This document shows positions 6,982 to 16,631 of a DNA stretch of 52,454 nucleotides, in pieces; the stretch's first letter is position 1, and each line of letters begins with the position of its first letter. The stretch spans positions 1 through 52,454 of the forward strand of contig JALSQX010000036.1 of the NCBI GenBank assembly GCA_026985075.1. Reading direction: 5' to 3'. The translations under genes and the position numbers were made by a program. The notes beneath the pieces are model-generated. The model worked only from the letters and a program-made list of their open reading frames with translations, was not told the DNA's origin and searched no databases. This DNA is from Blastocatellia bacterium (GTDB lineage: Bacteria; Acidobacteriota; Blastocatellia; HR10; J050).

Positions 6982-8163
6982 ATGAGAACATCGGCCGATG
7001 TGGTCATCATCGGCGGAGGATGCATGGGCACGAGCGTGGCCTATCATCTGGCCCGCCGCGGCGTAACCGATGTGGTCCTCGTCGAGCGCGCGCCCCGGCT
7101 GGGCATGGGATCGACCGGACGCAACGCCGGCGGCGTTCGCCATCAGTTCTCCCACGAAGCCAACGTCCGCCTCTCCATCGAGTCCATCCGATTCTTCGAG
7201 CACTTCGCCGAAGAAGTGGGTACCGAGATCGACTTCCATCAGGATGGCTACCTGTTCCTTCTCTCCTCCGATGAGCACGTCGAGCGATTCCGTCGCAGCG
7301 TAGAGATGCAGCGTCGGCTCGGCGTGGACGTCGATTGGTTGACGCCCTCCGAAGCCGAGAGGCTCGCACCGGGACTTCGGGTGGATGGGGTGATCGCGGC
7401 CACGTTCTGTCCTCGCGATGGAATTGCTGATCCTCATGGCGTCACGCACGGCTTCGCCAGAGCGGCCCGGGCGGCGGGCATCGACATTTGTCGTCACACC
7501 GAGGTCCTGAACATCAATGTGCAGGGCGGACGGATTGTCTCCGTGGAGACCTCAGCGGGCACCATCGGGACGCCGGTGGTGGTCAACGCCACCGGACCGT
7601 GGGCGCGCCGCATCGGCCAGATGGTCGGGCTCGACATCCCCGTCCTCCCCTATCGCCGACATATCTTCATCGCGCGACCCATGGGAGAGACATCCCATCC
7701 AGAAGTCGCTCAGGCATGGGAGGTGCCGGATTCGCGCATCATGGTCATCGACTTCGAGACGACCTTCTACTTTCACCGCGAAGGGCCAGGGATTCTGTTC
7801 GGCATGTCTGATCCTGATGAACCCCCGGGATTCGACATGACGGTGAATTGGGCATTCCTGGAAAAGGTCACTCCCGTGGCCGTGCGCCGCTTGCCCGCGT
7901 TGGCCCACGCCGGCGTGCAGCGCGCCTGGGCCGGGCTCTATGAAGTCACCCCCGATGCCATGCCCATCATTGGCCCGGCTCCTCACATCGAGGGCTTCTT
8001 TATGATCAACGGATTCAGCGGTCACGGATTTCAACACTCTCCGGCCGCCGGTCGCATTCTGGCCGATCTCATCTGTGGGCGATCGCCGGGAATGGACATC
8101 ACGCCCTTCGCCTATGAGCGCTTCCTGAAGGGTGAGGGTGAATCGGAAATTCAGGTGGTGTAA
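6982..8163 (+). CDS. FAD-dependent oxidoreductase, DAO / sarcosine oxidase beta-like
   Basis: A 393-residue flavoprotein with an N-terminal Rossmann FAD motif (VVIIGGGCMGTSVAYHLARRG), followed by STGRNAGGVRHQFS, the FAD-contacting segment of the DAO family. The C-terminal motif is MPIIGPAPHIEGFFMINGFSGHG. Such enzymes oxidise secondary or tertiary amino acids (sarcosine, glycine betaine derivatives, proline-like substrates); the exact substrate cannot be read from sequence. The gene seems monocistronic. A TATAAT at 6952-6957 lies upstream without a clear -35 box, next to the small inverted repeat CCACA-N6-TGTGG (6934-6949). Confidence 0.9.
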   Translation: MRTSADVVIIGGGCMGTSVAYHLARRGVTDVVLVERAPRLGMGSTGRNAGGVRHQFSHEANVRLSIESIRFFEHFAEEVGTEIDFHQDGYLFLLSSDEHVERFRRSVEMQRRLGVDVDWLTPSEAERLAPGLRVDGVIAATFCPRDGIADPHGVTHGFARAARAAGIDICRHTEVLNINVQGGRIVSVETSAGTIGTPVVVNATGPWARRIGQMVGLDIPVLPYRRHIFIARPMGETSHPEVAQAWEVPDSRIMVIDFETTFYFHREGPGILFGMSDPDEPPGFDMTVNWAFLEKVTPVAVRRLPALAHAGVQRAWAGLYEVTPDAMPIIGPAPHIEGFFMINGFSGHGFQHSPAAGRILADLICGRSPGMDITPFAYERFLKGEGESEIQVV

Positions 8164-8360
8164 CGCACTGAGACCTCTCTCCCCAATCGGTGATGATCCC
8201 GGGAAGGTATCCCTCCCATTCAGTATGGAGAGCCGAACGCACCAGAAGGAACCGGTGCCCACATATCCCCCCGGCGATTCGCCGAACATTCGCGCTGATG
8301 AGCCGTCGATCATGAAGGCGCCAGCTCCGCCGCCCGGCGATGAGACATGAGAACCACGCG

Positions 8361-8390
8361 ACGACAAAGTGGATCGGTTCCGGTTATAAT
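8361..8390 (+). promoter_or_regulatory. Putative sigma-70 promoter of the group 3b hydrogenase operon
   Basis: ACGACA (8361-8366) and a perfect TATAAT (8385-8390) are separated by 18 bp. GGAGG (8398-8402) follows, 8 bases before ATG 8411, so the leader is very short. The rest of the 8164-8410 gap shows no gene. In contrast to the second hydrogenase operon, no -24/-12 element is seen here. Confidence 0.5.
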
Positions 8391-8410
8391 ACCGGGCGGA
8401 GGCCTGGCGC

Positions 8411-9580
8411 ATGATGGGAGCATCGGGGATTCAGGTCGGCGATGTCGTCGTCATCGAACGGGCGCATTTGGAGCGACTATTCGACGCTTTGCGCCAGAGA
8501 GGTTATCAGATTGTCGGCCCGACGGTGCGCGATGAAGCGATCATCTACGATCTCCTGACGTCCGCCGAAGACCTCCCCATCGGCTGGACCGATGAGCAGG
8601 ATGGAGGGTACTACCGGCTGAAACGGCGTAATGACGAGGCGGTGTTCGGCTATGCCGTTGGTCCACACTCGTGGAAGAAGTTCGTTCATCCTCCGGCTCT
8701 CCGATTATGGCGGGCAGAGCGGGAGAATGGCCGCTTTCGCGTCATCGAAGAGACGGAGATGGGGCCTCCATTCGCCTTCATTGGCGTTCGCTCATGTGAG
8801 CTCCACGCGCTGGCGATTCAAGACAAGATCTTCCTCGAAGGAGCCTTTGTCGACCCCGTATACAAGGCGCGCCGCTCTGGCGCGTTCATCGTGGCCGTGA
8901 ACTGTGGACAGGCGGGCGGCACCTGCTTCTGCGCCTCGATGAACACGGGACCTCGGGTCACCTTTGGATTCGATCTGGCGTTGACCGAACTCCTGGATGC
9001 CGAGCGCCATGAGTTCATCGTCGAGGTTGGTACAGAGCGGGGAGCCGAACTCCTCGGCGATGTCCCCTGCCGGGCGGCGAACGACGCCGAACGAGCGGCG
9101 GTCGATGAGCTGGTGGCCAAGACAGCGGCGCACATGGGGCGCACCATGGAAACGGGCGATATCAAGGAGTTGCTCTATCGCCACTACGAACATCCTCGCT
9201 GGGACGATGTGGCCCGTCGTTGCCTCACCTGCGGCAATTGCACCATGGTTTGCCCGACCTGTTTCTGCACCACGGTAGAAGAGGTGACCGATCTCTCGGG
9301 CCAGCGAGCCGAGCGATGGCGAAAATGGGATTCCTGTTTCACACTGGATTTCACTTATCTGGCCGGCGGTCGCGTTCGCGCGTCGGCCAAAGCGCGCTAC
9401 CGCCAGTGGATGACACATAAGCTGGCGACCTGGATCGATCAATTTGGAACCTCGGGGTGCGTCGGTTGCGGGCGGTGTATCACCTGGTGTCCGGTGGCCA
9501 TTGACATCACCGAAGAGGTCCGCGCCATTCGGGAGAGCGAACGGACGGAGAGCGCCCCTTCACCGGGAAAGGAGCAATGA
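8411..9580 (+). CDS. hydB: Group 3b [NiFe] hydrogenase beta subunit, 4Fe-4S protein
   Basis: This 389-residue protein matches the sulfhydrogenase beta subunit family: an N-terminal region with [16 protein letters not shown] and a C-terminal pair of ferredoxin motifs, [16 protein letters not shown] (~275) and [12 protein letters not shown] (~350). It passes electrons between the hydrogenase module and the NAD(P)H-binding gamma subunit. It heads a five-gene operon with overlaps or gaps of a few bases. Group 3b enzymes are cytoplasmic, bidirectional and NADP(H)-linked; some also reduce sulfur or polysulfide. Confidence 0.92.
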   Translation: MMGASGIQVGDVVVIERAHLERLFDALRQRGYQIVGPTVRDEAIIYDLLTSAEDLPIGWTDEQDGGYYRLKRRNDEAVFGYAVGPHSWKKFVHPPALRLWRAERENGRFRVIEETEMGPPFAFIGVRSCELHALAIQDKIFLEGAFVDPVYKARRSGAFIVAVNCGQAGGTCFCASMNTGPRVTFGFDLALTELLDAERHEFIVEVGTERGAELLGDVPCRAANDAERAAVDELVAKTAAHMGRTMETGDIKELLYRHYEHPRWDDVARRCLTCGNCTMVCPTCFCTTVEEVTDLSGQRAERWRKWDSCFTLDFTYLAGGRVRASAKARYRQWMTHKLATWIDQFGTSGCVGCGRCITWCPVAIDITEEVRAIRESERTESAPSPGKEQ

Positions 9581-10044
9581 GCATGGAGACGCTCAAACCC
9601 CTTCTGGCCGAACATCCCTTCTTCGAGGGATTGGAGCCTCGTCATCTCGACCTGATCGTCGGATGTGCCACCAACGTGCGGTTCGATGCCGGAACCTTCA
9701 TCTTCCGCGAAGGCGAGGAAGCCAACGCCTTCTACATCATTCGTCATGGTCAGGTCGCGCTGGAGATTTTCGTTCCTCAGCGAGGGCCGATCACCATCGA
9801 GACCATCGGCCAAGGCGAAGTGCTCGGATGGTCGTGGCTCTTTCCACCTTACCACTGGCACTTTGACGCGCGCGCCGTCACGCTCACTCGAGCCATCGCT
9901 CTGGATGGGAAATGTCTGCGCACCAAATGCGAAGAAGACCACGACCTCGGTTACCAACTGGTCAAACGATTCGCCCATATCATCATGCAGCGGTTACAAG
10001 CGACGCGCCTTCAGCTTCTGGACGTCTATGGCGTTCATTCCTGA
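9577..10044 (+). CDS. Cyclic nucleotide-binding domain protein in hydrogenase operon
   Basis: A 155-residue stand-alone cNMP-binding beta-roll (Crp N-terminal type): [42 protein letters not shown] and [21 protein letters not shown]. There is no C-terminal helix-turn-helix, so it is not a DNA-binding Crp. The ATG overlaps the previous stop (ATGA), and AAAGGAG precedes it. Its position between the beta and gamma genes suggests allosteric control or an assembly role for the hydrogenase (inference). The phosphate-binding RA motif seems kept as ARA. Confidence 0.9.
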   Translation: MSMETLKPLLAEHPFFEGLEPRHLDLIVGCATNVRFDAGTFIFREGEEANAFYIIRHGQVALEIFVPQRGPITIETIGQGEVLGWSWLFPPYHWHFDARAVTLTRAIALDGKCLRTKCEEDHDLGYQLVKRFAHIIMQRLQATRLQLLDVYGVHS

Positions 10045-10051
10045 TCGACCG

Positions 10052-10972
10052 ATGAGCATAGGAGCTCCTCAGCCGATGGTCCCCCATCCTTATCGCGTTC
10101 GCCGGCGGCGGCGCGAAACGCACGATACGTTCACGCTGGAGCTTCAACCGGCATCCCGGGAGGGGACGGCGCAAGAGAAGCCGATCATGCGAGGAGAGAG
10201 CGCCGAATGGGATATTCCGGCCACCGCCTCTCAGCCGCTCTCCACCATCCCCGCCTTCCTTCCCGGTCAGTTCAACATGCTCTATGTCTTCGGCGTGGGC
10301 GAAGTCCCCATTTCGATCAGCGGCGATCCGGCCGACCCGACGACCGTCGTGCACACCATCCGCGCCGTGGGGACGGTGACCACGGCATTGCGCCAGCTTC
10401 GGCCCGGCGATATGGTGGGGGTGCGAGGACCGTTCGGTAGTCACTGGCCGTTGAGCGACGCCGAAGGGAACGACGTCGTTCTCATCGCCGGGGGCATCGG
10501 ACTGGCGCCGCTCCGTCCGGCCGTGTATCGAATCCTGGCCGAGCGCGTCAAATATGGTCGCGTCGTCCTCCTCTATGGCACGCGTACGCCGGCTGACATC
10601 CTCTATCGGCGCGAACTCGCCCGATGGCGCGGTCATTTCGATTTTGACGTGCTCATCACCGTCGATCACGCTCTTGGCAATTGGCGCGGCAATGTTGGTG
10701 TGGTCACGACGCTCATCGCCCGCGCCCCGTTCGATCCGCTCAATACGGTGGCCATGATATGCGGTCCCGAAGTGATGATGCGATTCGCCGCACGAGAACT
10801 CGTCCGGCGTGGCGTCCCTGCCGAGCGTATCTTCATCTCCATGGAACGCAACATGAAATGCGCCATCGGATTCTGCGGTCACTGCCAGTTTGGACCGACG
10901 TTCGTGTGCAAGGACGGGCCGGTGTTTCCTTATCGGAGCGTGAAAGACTTGTTGACCATTCGGGAGTTGTGA
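10052..10972 (+). CDS. hydG: Group 3b [NiFe] hydrogenase gamma subunit, FAD/NAD(P)H-binding
   Basis: A ferredoxin-NADP reductase-like protein, 306 residues from ATG 10052; ATG 10076, with AGGAG 11 bases upstream, is an equally good start. Order of parts: FAD-binding barrel ([19 protein letters not shown]), nucleotide-binding fold ([29 protein letters not shown]), [11 protein letters not shown], and a C-terminal [2Fe-2S] loop ([18 protein letters not shown]...C). It exchanges electrons with NAD(P)H. An insertion of roughly 30 residues (~36-66) separates the first strand from the PGQF motif, which I have not seen as typical. Confidence 0.92.
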   Translation: MSIGAPQPMVPHPYRVRRRRRETHDTFTLELQPASREGTAQEKPIMRGESAEWDIPATASQPLSTIPAFLPGQFNMLYVFGVGEVPISISGDPADPTTVVHTIRAVGTVTTALRQLRPGDMVGVRGPFGSHWPLSDAEGNDVVLIAGGIGLAPLRPAVYRILAERVKYGRVVLLYGTRTPADILYRRELARWRGHFDFDVLITVDHALGNWRGNVGVVTTLIARAPFDPLNTVAMICGPEVMMRFAARELVRRGVPAERIFISMERNMKCAIGFCGHCQFGPTFVCKDGPVFPYRSVKDLLTIREL

Positions 10973-10973
10973 G

Positions 10974-11753
10974 ATGCCACGATCGCGCAAACCCAAACTC
11001 GCCGTCTGGAAGTTCGCCTCTTGTGATGGCTGCCAGTTGAGCCTGCTGGACTGCGAAGACGAGTTGCTCGCCGTGGCCGGAGAGGTGGACATCGCCTATT
11101 TCCTGGAAGCGTCGCGAGCCGTCGTCAAAGGCCCCTACGATCTCTCCCTGGTTGAAGGGTCGATCACCACGCCGCGCGACGCCGAGCGCATTCATAAAAT
11201 CCGTCGAGCCTCCAGATATCTGGTGACCATCGGCGCCTGCGCCACGGCCGGGGGCATTCAAGCGCTGCGCAATTTCAAAGACGTGAACGAATTCCTCTCC
11301 ATCGTCTACGCGACGCCGGCGTACATCGAGACGTTGAAGACATCGACGCCGATTGCCGATCACGTCACCGTGGATTTCGAGTTGCGCGGCTGTCCGATCA
11401 ACAAACGACAACTCATCGAGGTGCTCAGCGCCTTCCTTCACGGGCGCCGACCGAACACGCCGCCTCACAGCGTGTGCATCGAGTGCAAGCGACGCGGAAC
11501 GGTGTGCGTGATGGTCGCGCGCGGGACGCCCTGTCTGGGGCCGGTCACTCATGCCGGCTGCGAGGCCCTCTGTCCCTCCTATCATCGCGGTTGTTACGGG
11601 TGCTTCGGTCCCATGGAAACGCCCAATACCGCATCACTGAGCGCCTGGTGGCAGCGCCTGGGCGTGGGCGAGGAAGACGTGGTACGCGTGTTTCGCGGAT
11701 TCAACGCCTATGCCGATGCCTTTCGCAGGGAGAGCGAGCGCCATGAGCAATAA
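10974..11753 (+). CDS. hydD: Group 3b [NiFe] hydrogenase small (delta) subunit
   Basis: A 259-residue NADH dehydrogenase 20-kDa-like subunit. The proximal cluster motif is [19 protein letters not shown] near the N-terminus; further cluster ligands are seen in [19 protein letters not shown] and the C-terminal [11 protein letters not shown]...[26 protein letters not shown]. It lacks a Tat signal, as expected for a cytoplasmic enzyme. It follows the gamma gene by one base and its 3' end overlaps the large-subunit gene by 11 bases. Confidence 0.94.
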   Translation: MPRSRKPKLAVWKFASCDGCQLSLLDCEDELLAVAGEVDIAYFLEASRAVVKGPYDLSLVEGSITTPRDAERIHKIRRASRYLVTIGACATAGGIQALRNFKDVNEFLSIVYATPAYIETLKTSTPIADHVTVDFELRGCPINKRQLIEVLSAFLHGRRPNTPPHSVCIECKRRGTVCVMVARGTPCLGPVTHAGCEALCPSYHRGCYGCFGPMETPNTASLSAWWQRLGVGEEDVVRVFRGFNAYADAFRRESERHEQ

Positions 11754-13038
11754 AATCCGAACGATCAAGGTCGATTACCTGGCGCGCGTCGAGGGCGAAG
11801 GAGCGCTTCTCGTCAAGCTGAAGGCCGATCGTGTCATCGACGTGAAGCTGAAGATCTTCGAACCGCCGCGCTTCTTCGAAGCGCTGTTGCGGGGACGGCA
11901 TTACAGCGAAGCGCCCGATATCACCGCTCGCATCTGCGGCATCTGTCCCATCGCCTATCAGATGAGCGCCGTTCACGCCATCGAACGAGCGTTCGGCGCG
12001 AGCGTCGACGGCCCTCTGCGCGCCCTGCGCCGACTCATCTACTGTGGTGAGTGGATCGAGAGTCACATGCTGCACGTCTATATGCTCCACGCGCCCGATT
12101 TCCTCGGCTATCCTGATGCCATCCAGTTGGCGCGCGAGCATCGGGACATCGTCCAGCGCGGATTGCAATTGAAGAAGACGGGCAACGAGATCGTCGCTCG
12201 ACTCGGTGGCCGCGAAATCCATCCCATTAACATCAAGGTCGGTGGTTTCTACAAGGTGCCCACGCGGCGAGAGTTGCAGCCGCTGGCCGAGAAACTGAAA
12301 TGGGCGCGGGAGGCGGCAGTGGAGACGGTCCGCTGGACGGCCTCGTTCCCCTTCCCCGAATTTGTCAGCGATTATCAGTTCGTCGCCCTTCGCCATCCGG
12401 ATGAATATCCCTTCAATGAAGGCCGCCTCGTCTCCAATAAAGGTTTGGACATCGCCGCCGATCAATACGATCAATTCTTCATCGAGGAGCAGGTTCCCCA
12501 TTCCAACGCGCTGCACTCGAGGCTCAAAGATGGCAGCGCCTATCTGGTCGGGCCACTGGCTCGCTACAATTTGAATTTCGATCATCTCTCACCATTGGTG
12601 CAAGAGGTGGCGCGAGAGGTGGGACTGGAGCCCCCCTGTGGCAATCCTTTTCAGAGCATCGTCGTTCGCAGTCTGGAGACGCTCTATGCCTGCGATGAAG
12701 CGCTGCGGCTCATCGAAACGTATGAACAGCCTGAAGCGCCCGCCATCGATATCGAGCCGCGAGCGGCGACAGGATACGGATGTACGGAGGCGCCCCGAGG
12801 CATTCTCTACCATCGATATCGGCTCGACGAGCGCGGCATGATTCTCGACGCCAAGATCGTCCCCCCGACGGCGCAAAATCAAAAGACCATTGAAGAAGAT
12901 CTGCGACGATTCATCCCCAATCGGTTGAACCTGCCACTGGAAGACCTCACCTGGCAGTGCGAACAGGCGATTCGCAATTACGACCCTTGCATCTCCTGTG
13001 CCACCCATTTCCTGAAGGTGAACATCGAGCGGGAATGA
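11743..13038 (+). CDS. hydA: Group 3b [NiFe] hydrogenase large (alpha) subunit
   Basis: 431 residues from ATG 11743 ([20 protein letters not shown]). The L1 motif [11 protein letters not shown] and the L2 motif [11 protein letters not shown] supply the four cysteines that bind the Ni-Fe site. A short tail (FLKVNIERE) follows the final histidine and should be removed by a maturation protease; two such proteases are encoded at 18339 and 18914. It is the last gene of the operon. The 400-bp gap after it contains the promoter of the second hydrogenase. Confidence 0.95.
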   Translation: MSNKIRTIKVDYLARVEGEGALLVKLKADRVIDVKLKIFEPPRFFEALLRGRHYSEAPDITARICGICPIAYQMSAVHAIERAFGASVDGPLRALRRLIYCGEWIESHMLHVYMLHAPDFLGYPDAIQLAREHRDIVQRGLQLKKTGNEIVARLGGREIHPINIKVGGFYKVPTRRELQPLAEKLKWAREAAVETVRWTASFPFPEFVSDYQFVALRHPDEYPFNEGRLVSNKGLDIAADQYDQFFIEEQVPHSNALHSRLKDGSAYLVGPLARYNLNFDHLSPLVQEVAREVGLEPPCGNPFQSIVVRSLETLYACDEALRLIETYEQPEAPAIDIEPRAATGYGCTEAPRGILYHRYRLDERGMILDAKIVPPTAQNQKTIEEDLRRFIPNRLNLPLEDLTWQCEQAIRNYDPCISCATHFLKVNIERE

Positions 13039-13133
13039 GGGGCACACGGGTCCTGCACTTCCCACACGACTCGCCGGAGATTTAACCCGTTCGACGAGCA
13101 AAATCGCCCAATCCGCTCTTTGAGCGCCAGCGA

Positions 13134-13153
13134 GACGGAAACCCTTCTCCGTC
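13134..13153 (+). promoter_or_regulatory. Inverted repeat upstream of sigma-54 promoter (possible activator site)
   Basis: GACGGA-N8-TCCGTC is a perfect 6-bp inverted repeat centred about 80 bp upstream of the -24/-12 element at 13221. The distance suits an enhancer-binding protein site, but it is a single copy and differs from the TGTCAA-type sites at 829-887. Confidence 0.35.
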
Positions 13154-13220
13154 GAACTCGGTAACTGATTGAGAATCAACAACAACCCGCCGTCACGAGA
13201 GCGATGGGCGCGACCACCAA

Positions 13221-13236
13221 TGGCACGAAAGTTGCA
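13221..13236 (+). promoter_or_regulatory. Sigma-54 (-24/-12) promoter of the uptake hydrogenase operon
   Basis: TGGCACGAAAGTTGCA is a complete match to the consensus TGGCACG-N4-TTGCW. Expected transcription start is near 13247, followed by AAGGAGG and the leader frame at 13281, then hybO at 13439. Sigma-54 control of uptake hydrogenase is known in Ralstonia and Bradyrhizobium through HoxA; no hoxA homologue is present here. Confidence 0.88.
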
Positions 13237-13280
13237 TATTCAATAGTGGAGACGGGCGTAGACAAGGAGGGGAAAGGATC

Positions 13281-13523
13281 ATGGATGTGGTACTGGCGTT
13301 GAACGACGTTGCCGAACTTCTCAGCAAACTGGAAGCCAAGAGCCTCCGGAGGCGGAATGGCCGCGGGCAACCGGTCAGGAAGAGAGGCTACCGATTCAGA
13401 AGTTTGTCACCCCCTGAGGTGGCAGGAAGGAGGGAGCCATGTCGCAGGCCAGACGCCGTGGACCATTCGACAGTTCAGAAAGCGGTCGCCTCGATCGCCG
13501 CGAATTCGTCAAACTCTGCTTGA
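13281..13523 (+). CDS. Possible leader ORF upstream of hybO
   Basis: ATG 13281 is preceded by a strong AAGGAGG and follows the sigma-54 promoter. The 80-codon frame starts MDVVLALNDVAELLSKLEAK, then turns very arginine-rich and runs 85 bases into hybO in another frame. The first ~22 residues look like a genuine helix; the rest looks like out-of-frame reading. It may be a remnant or a translated leader. I recognise no family. Confidence 0.3.
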   Translation: MDVVLALNDVAELLSKLEAKSLRRRNGRGQPVRKRGYRFRSLSPPEVAGRREPCRRPDAVDHSTVQKAVASIAANSSNSA

Positions 13524-14569
13524 TGGCGGCGGCGGCCGTGGGCTTGCCGGCCTCGGCCGCCCGAAAGATGGTGGAGGCCGTTGATCATGGCCTCAAACCA
13601 TCGGTCATCTGGCTGTCCTTCCAAGAGTGCACCGGGTGCACAGAATCGCTCCTGAGAACCAGCCATCCAGGACTCGCCGACCTCATCCTCGACGTCATCT
13701 CACTGGATTATCATGAAGCGTTATGCGCGGCCGCCGGAGAGCAGGCCGAAGCGGCGCGACGCCGAGCCATAGAAGAGCACGCCGGCCAGTACGTGTGCGT
13801 CATCGAGGGGGCGATCCCCACCAAGGATGGTGGAATCTACTGCCGGATCGGCGGGCGTACGGCGCTGGAGATCGTAAAAGAAACGGCCAGGCGGGCGGGA
13901 GCGATCATCGCCATCGGATCATGCGCTTCGTTCGGCGGCGTGCCCTCGGCCGATCCCAATCCCACCGGAGCGAAGGGAGCTCCGCACGTTCTGAAGGATA
14001 GACGGGTAGTGACCATTCCCGGCTGCCCGGCCAATCCTTACACGTTTCTCGGCGTGGTTCTCCAATTCGTCACGTTTGGCACGCTACCGGCGCTCGATGA
14101 ATGGGGACGTCCCTTGTTTGCCTATCGGCGAACGATTCATGAAGATTGCCCGCGCCGTCCCCACTTCGACGCCGGCCGGTTTGCCGAAACCTTCGGCGAC
14201 GAGGGGCATCGGAGGGGCTATTGTCTCTACAAGCTGGGATGCAAAGGACCGCAGACCCACGCGCCGTGCGCGCTGAAACGGTTTGGCGAAGTGGGCGCGT
14301 GGCCCATCGGCGTCGGGCACCCCTGTGCCGGCTGCACCGAGCCACATCTGGCTTTTCGGGTTCCCATTCACACCACGGTGAAGATCGAGCATCCCACTCC
14401 ACCCTCCACGTTCCCCTCCACGGCCCCCGAGCGCGGAAAGGTCAGTCCCGTGGCGACGGGCATCGCTGGCCTGGTGGGTGGGGCGCTTCTCGGCGCCGGT
14501 TTCCGATGGGCGAGAAAACTGGACGAGGAGGAGTCACCGCCCGAAGCGTCCGAGGAGGTGTCATCATGA
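13439..14569 (+). CDS. hybO: Uptake [NiFe] hydrogenase small subunit, Tat-exported
   Basis: 376 residues; AAGGAGGGAGCC precedes ATG 13439. A twin-arginine signal (RLDRREFVKLCLMAAAAVG) leads a mature part with ECTGCTESLLR (proximal cluster), GSCASFGGVPSA, TIPGCPANPYTF and C-terminal cluster ligands in HEDCPRRPHFDAGRF, YCLYKLGCKGPQTHAPC and VGHPCAGCTEP. A C-terminal hydrophobic helix (ATGIAGLVGGALLGAGFRWA) anchors it in the membrane. Gene order small subunit, Fe-S, NrfD-like, large subunit equals E. coli hybOABC, so a periplasm-facing quinone-linked H2-uptake enzyme is expected. Confidence 0.94.
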   Translation: MSQARRRGPFDSSESGRLDRREFVKLCLMAAAAVGLPASAARKMVEAVDHGLKPSVIWLSFQECTGCTESLLRTSHPGLADLILDVISLDYHEALCAAAGEQAEAARRRAIEEHAGQYVCVIEGAIPTKDGGIYCRIGGRTALEIVKETARRAGAIIAIGSCASFGGVPSADPNPTGAKGAPHVLKDRRVVTIPGCPANPYTFLGVVLQFVTFGTLPALDEWGRPLFAYRRTIHEDCPRRPHFDAGRFAETFGDEGHRRGYCLYKLGCKGPQTHAPCALKRFGEVGAWPIGVGHPCAGCTEPHLAFRVPIHTTVKIEHPTPPSTFPSTAPERGKVSPVATGIAGLVGGALLGAGFRWARKLDEEESPPEASEEVSS

Positions 14570-15444
14570 CGATGAATCGACGCGCTCTGCTCAAGGGACT
14601 GGGAGCCGTGGGAGTGGCCACGGCGACAGGCGCGCGCCCGGTGACAGCGCGCTCGCGCCGGCCAGTTGCCGAAGACGCCGTGGGCATGCTGTACGACGCC
14701 ACCCGGTGCATCGGCTGCAAGACCTGTATGGTGGCTTGCCGAAGAGCCAACCACTTGCCCTATGAGAAACCCGGACATCCGTGGGATGATCCGGTCGATC
14801 TCTCGGGAAGGACGAAGACCGTCATTCAGCGCTACCGGGGCCGGGAAGGCCAGTCCTACATGAAGAGACAATGTCTCCATTGTCTCGATCCGGCGTGCGT
14901 CTCCGTGTGCATGATCGGAGCGATGCACAAGAGCGAAGGGGGTATCGTGGCCTACGATCCCGACCGGTGCATCGGCTGCCGATATTGTCAGGTCGCATGC
15001 CCGTTCGACGTCCCCCGATTCCAGTGGGACTCGCCGACGCCCAAGATCGTCAAGTGCGAGATGTGCCGCCACTTGCTGGCTCGGGGACGACGCCCCGCCT
15101 GCTGCGAGGTCTGTCCCACTGGCGCGGTGCAGTTCGGGAAACGAAAGGCTCTCCTGGCGGAGGCCAAACGCCGCATCGCTCGTCACCCGGACCGGTATGT
15201 TCCCAAGGTCTACGGGGAATCCGACGCCGGGGGAACCCAGGTCCTCTATCTCTCTTCAGTCCCCTTCGAGAAGTTGGGGCTCCCCCATCTGGGGACTGAG
15301 CCCATCCCCAGGCTCTCTGAAACCGTGCAACACGGCATCTACAAGGGCTTCATCGTGCCGGCCGCTCTCTACGTTCTGATCGGAGCGGCAGTTCGACGCC
15401 ATCACCGTCAGCGGTCGGTCGATGGACGGAAGGAGGAGACATGA
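14566..15444 (+). CDS. hybA: Hydrogenase-2-type Fe-S electron carrier
   Basis: 292 residues from ATG 14566, overlapping the hybO stop (ATGA). A twin-arginine leader (NRRALLKGLGAVGVATA) precedes four cysteine clusters: CIGCKTCMVACRRAN, CLHCLDPACVSVCMIGA, CIGCRYCQVACPFDV and CEMCRHLLARG...CCEVCPTGA, so four [4Fe-4S] centres are likely. A C-terminal membrane helix (GFIVPAALYVLIGAAVRR) holds it at the membrane. In E. coli HybA relays electrons from HybO to HybB and quinone. Confidence 0.93.
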   Translation: MTMNRRALLKGLGAVGVATATGARPVTARSRRPVAEDAVGMLYDATRCIGCKTCMVACRRANHLPYEKPGHPWDDPVDLSGRTKTVIQRYRGREGQSYMKRQCLHCLDPACVSVCMIGAMHKSEGGIVAYDPDRCIGCRYCQVACPFDVPRFQWDSPTPKIVKCEMCRHLLARGRRPACCEVCPTGAVQFGKRKALLAEAKRRIARHPDRYVPKVYGESDAGGTQVLYLSSVPFEKLGLPHLGTEPIPRLSETVQHGIYKGFIVPAALYVLIGAAVRRHHRQRSVDGRKEET

Positions 15445-16622
15445 ATCCACACGTTCATGCCTTACCCGAAGCGACGCTCCCCCGGTCGTTCCGCCTCCTC
15501 CGCATCCTGGTCGGCGCCGGAGTGGTGATGATGCTCTGGCGATTCCTGGCCGGTCTGGGGGCGACCACGGCACTCAACGATGGATATCCCTGGGGGCTCT
15601 GGATCGCCTTCGACGTCGTCACGGGAACGGCTCTAGCCTGCGGCGGTTATGCCATCGCCATTCTCGTCTACGTGCTGAATAAAGGAGCGTATCACCCCCT
15701 GGTGCGCCCGGCCCTGGTCACCAGCGCGCTCGGGTACACCTTGGCCGGACTGGCTATCGTCCTGGACGTGGGACGGTACTGGAATCTCTACAAGGTGCTC
15801 TACGTGTGGCGATGGAATCCGAACTCGGTCTTGCTGGAAGTAGCCCTCTGCATCATGGCCTATGTGGTCGTGCTGTGGATCGAACTCTCGCCGGCTTTCC
15901 TGGAGCGATGGCGCCAGAGCGCATCGAGGGCGCTCCGATGGATCTCCCAGAAGGGCGATCCCATCCTGCAGCGAGCGCTCATCTGGATCATCGCTCTGGG
16001 CATTCTGCTGCCCACGATGCATCAATCCTCTCTCGGTTCACTGCTGCTGATCGCCACCCACAAGCTGCATCCCCTGTGGCATACGCCTTTGCTTCCCCTG
16101 CTCTTCCTCATCTCCTGCATCGCCATGGGATATGCAGTCGTTGTATTCGAATCGGCGTTATCCAGTCATTTGTTCCATCGGCGTGTGGAGAAGCGCATGC
16201 TGGCCTCCTTGTCTTCGGTCATGGTGGGTGTGCTGTTGGTTTATCTCATCGCTCGGTTCGCCGATGTAGTTGTTCGAGGGCAACTCGCCGCGGCGTTCCG
16301 CTTCGATGGCTACAGTCTGCTGTTCCTCGTCGAGGTGGCATTATTCCTGGCGCCGGCATTGATGCTCCTCTCTCGGCGGGCGCGGTCCCGTTCGGGATCG
16401 CTCTTCCGCGCCGCCATGCTGATGATGTTGGCCGGGGCGTGGTATCGATTCGACGTCTATCTCATCGCATTCAATCCGGGGAGAGGATGGATCTACTTTC
16501 CATCGGTCCCCGAGTTGGTGATCAGCATGAGCATCGTGGCACTGGAGATCCTGGGCTATGTGGCCATCGTCCGGAGGTTCCCGATTCTCGGTGGGCTCAC
16601 CGCGGCCACCGTTGAACGTTAG
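15441..16622 (+). CDS. hybB: Hydrogenase-2-type membrane subunit, NrfD/PsrC family
   Basis: 393 residues with about ten predicted membrane helices, for example LVGAGVVMMLWRFLAGLGA, ALVTSALGYTLAGLAIVLDV and VMVGVLLVYLIARFADVV. The conserved N-terminal NDGYPWGLWIAFDVVTGTAL is characteristic of HybB/NrfD proteins, which are haem-free integral quinone reductases. Its start overlaps the hybA stop by 4 bases. It links H2 oxidation to the quinone pool. Confidence 0.92.
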   Translation: MNPHVHALPEATLPRSFRLLRILVGAGVVMMLWRFLAGLGATTALNDGYPWGLWIAFDVVTGTALACGGYAIAILVYVLNKGAYHPLVRPALVTSALGYTLAGLAIVLDVGRYWNLYKVLYVWRWNPNSVLLEVALCIMAYVVVLWIELSPAFLERWRQSASRALRWISQKGDPILQRALIWIIALGILLPTMHQSSLGSLLLIATHKLHPLWHTPLLPLLFLISCIAMGYAVVVFESALSSHLFHRRVEKRMLASLSSVMVGVLLVYLIARFADVVVRGQLAAAFRFDGYSLLFLVEVALFLAPALMLLSRRARSRSGSLFRAAMLMMLAGAWYRFDVYLIAFNPGRGWIYFPSVPELVISMSIVALEILGYVAIVRRFPILGGLTAATVER

Positions 16623-16631
16623 GAGGTGCCT

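Noticed and set aside
8164-8360. Small open frames between the DAO oxidoreductase and the hydrogenase operon
   Set aside because: No ribosome site and no resemblance to any family.
14079-14094. TGGCACGCTACCGGCG as a sigma-54 promoter inside hybO
   Set aside because: The -24 half is perfect but the -12 half lacks TTGC.
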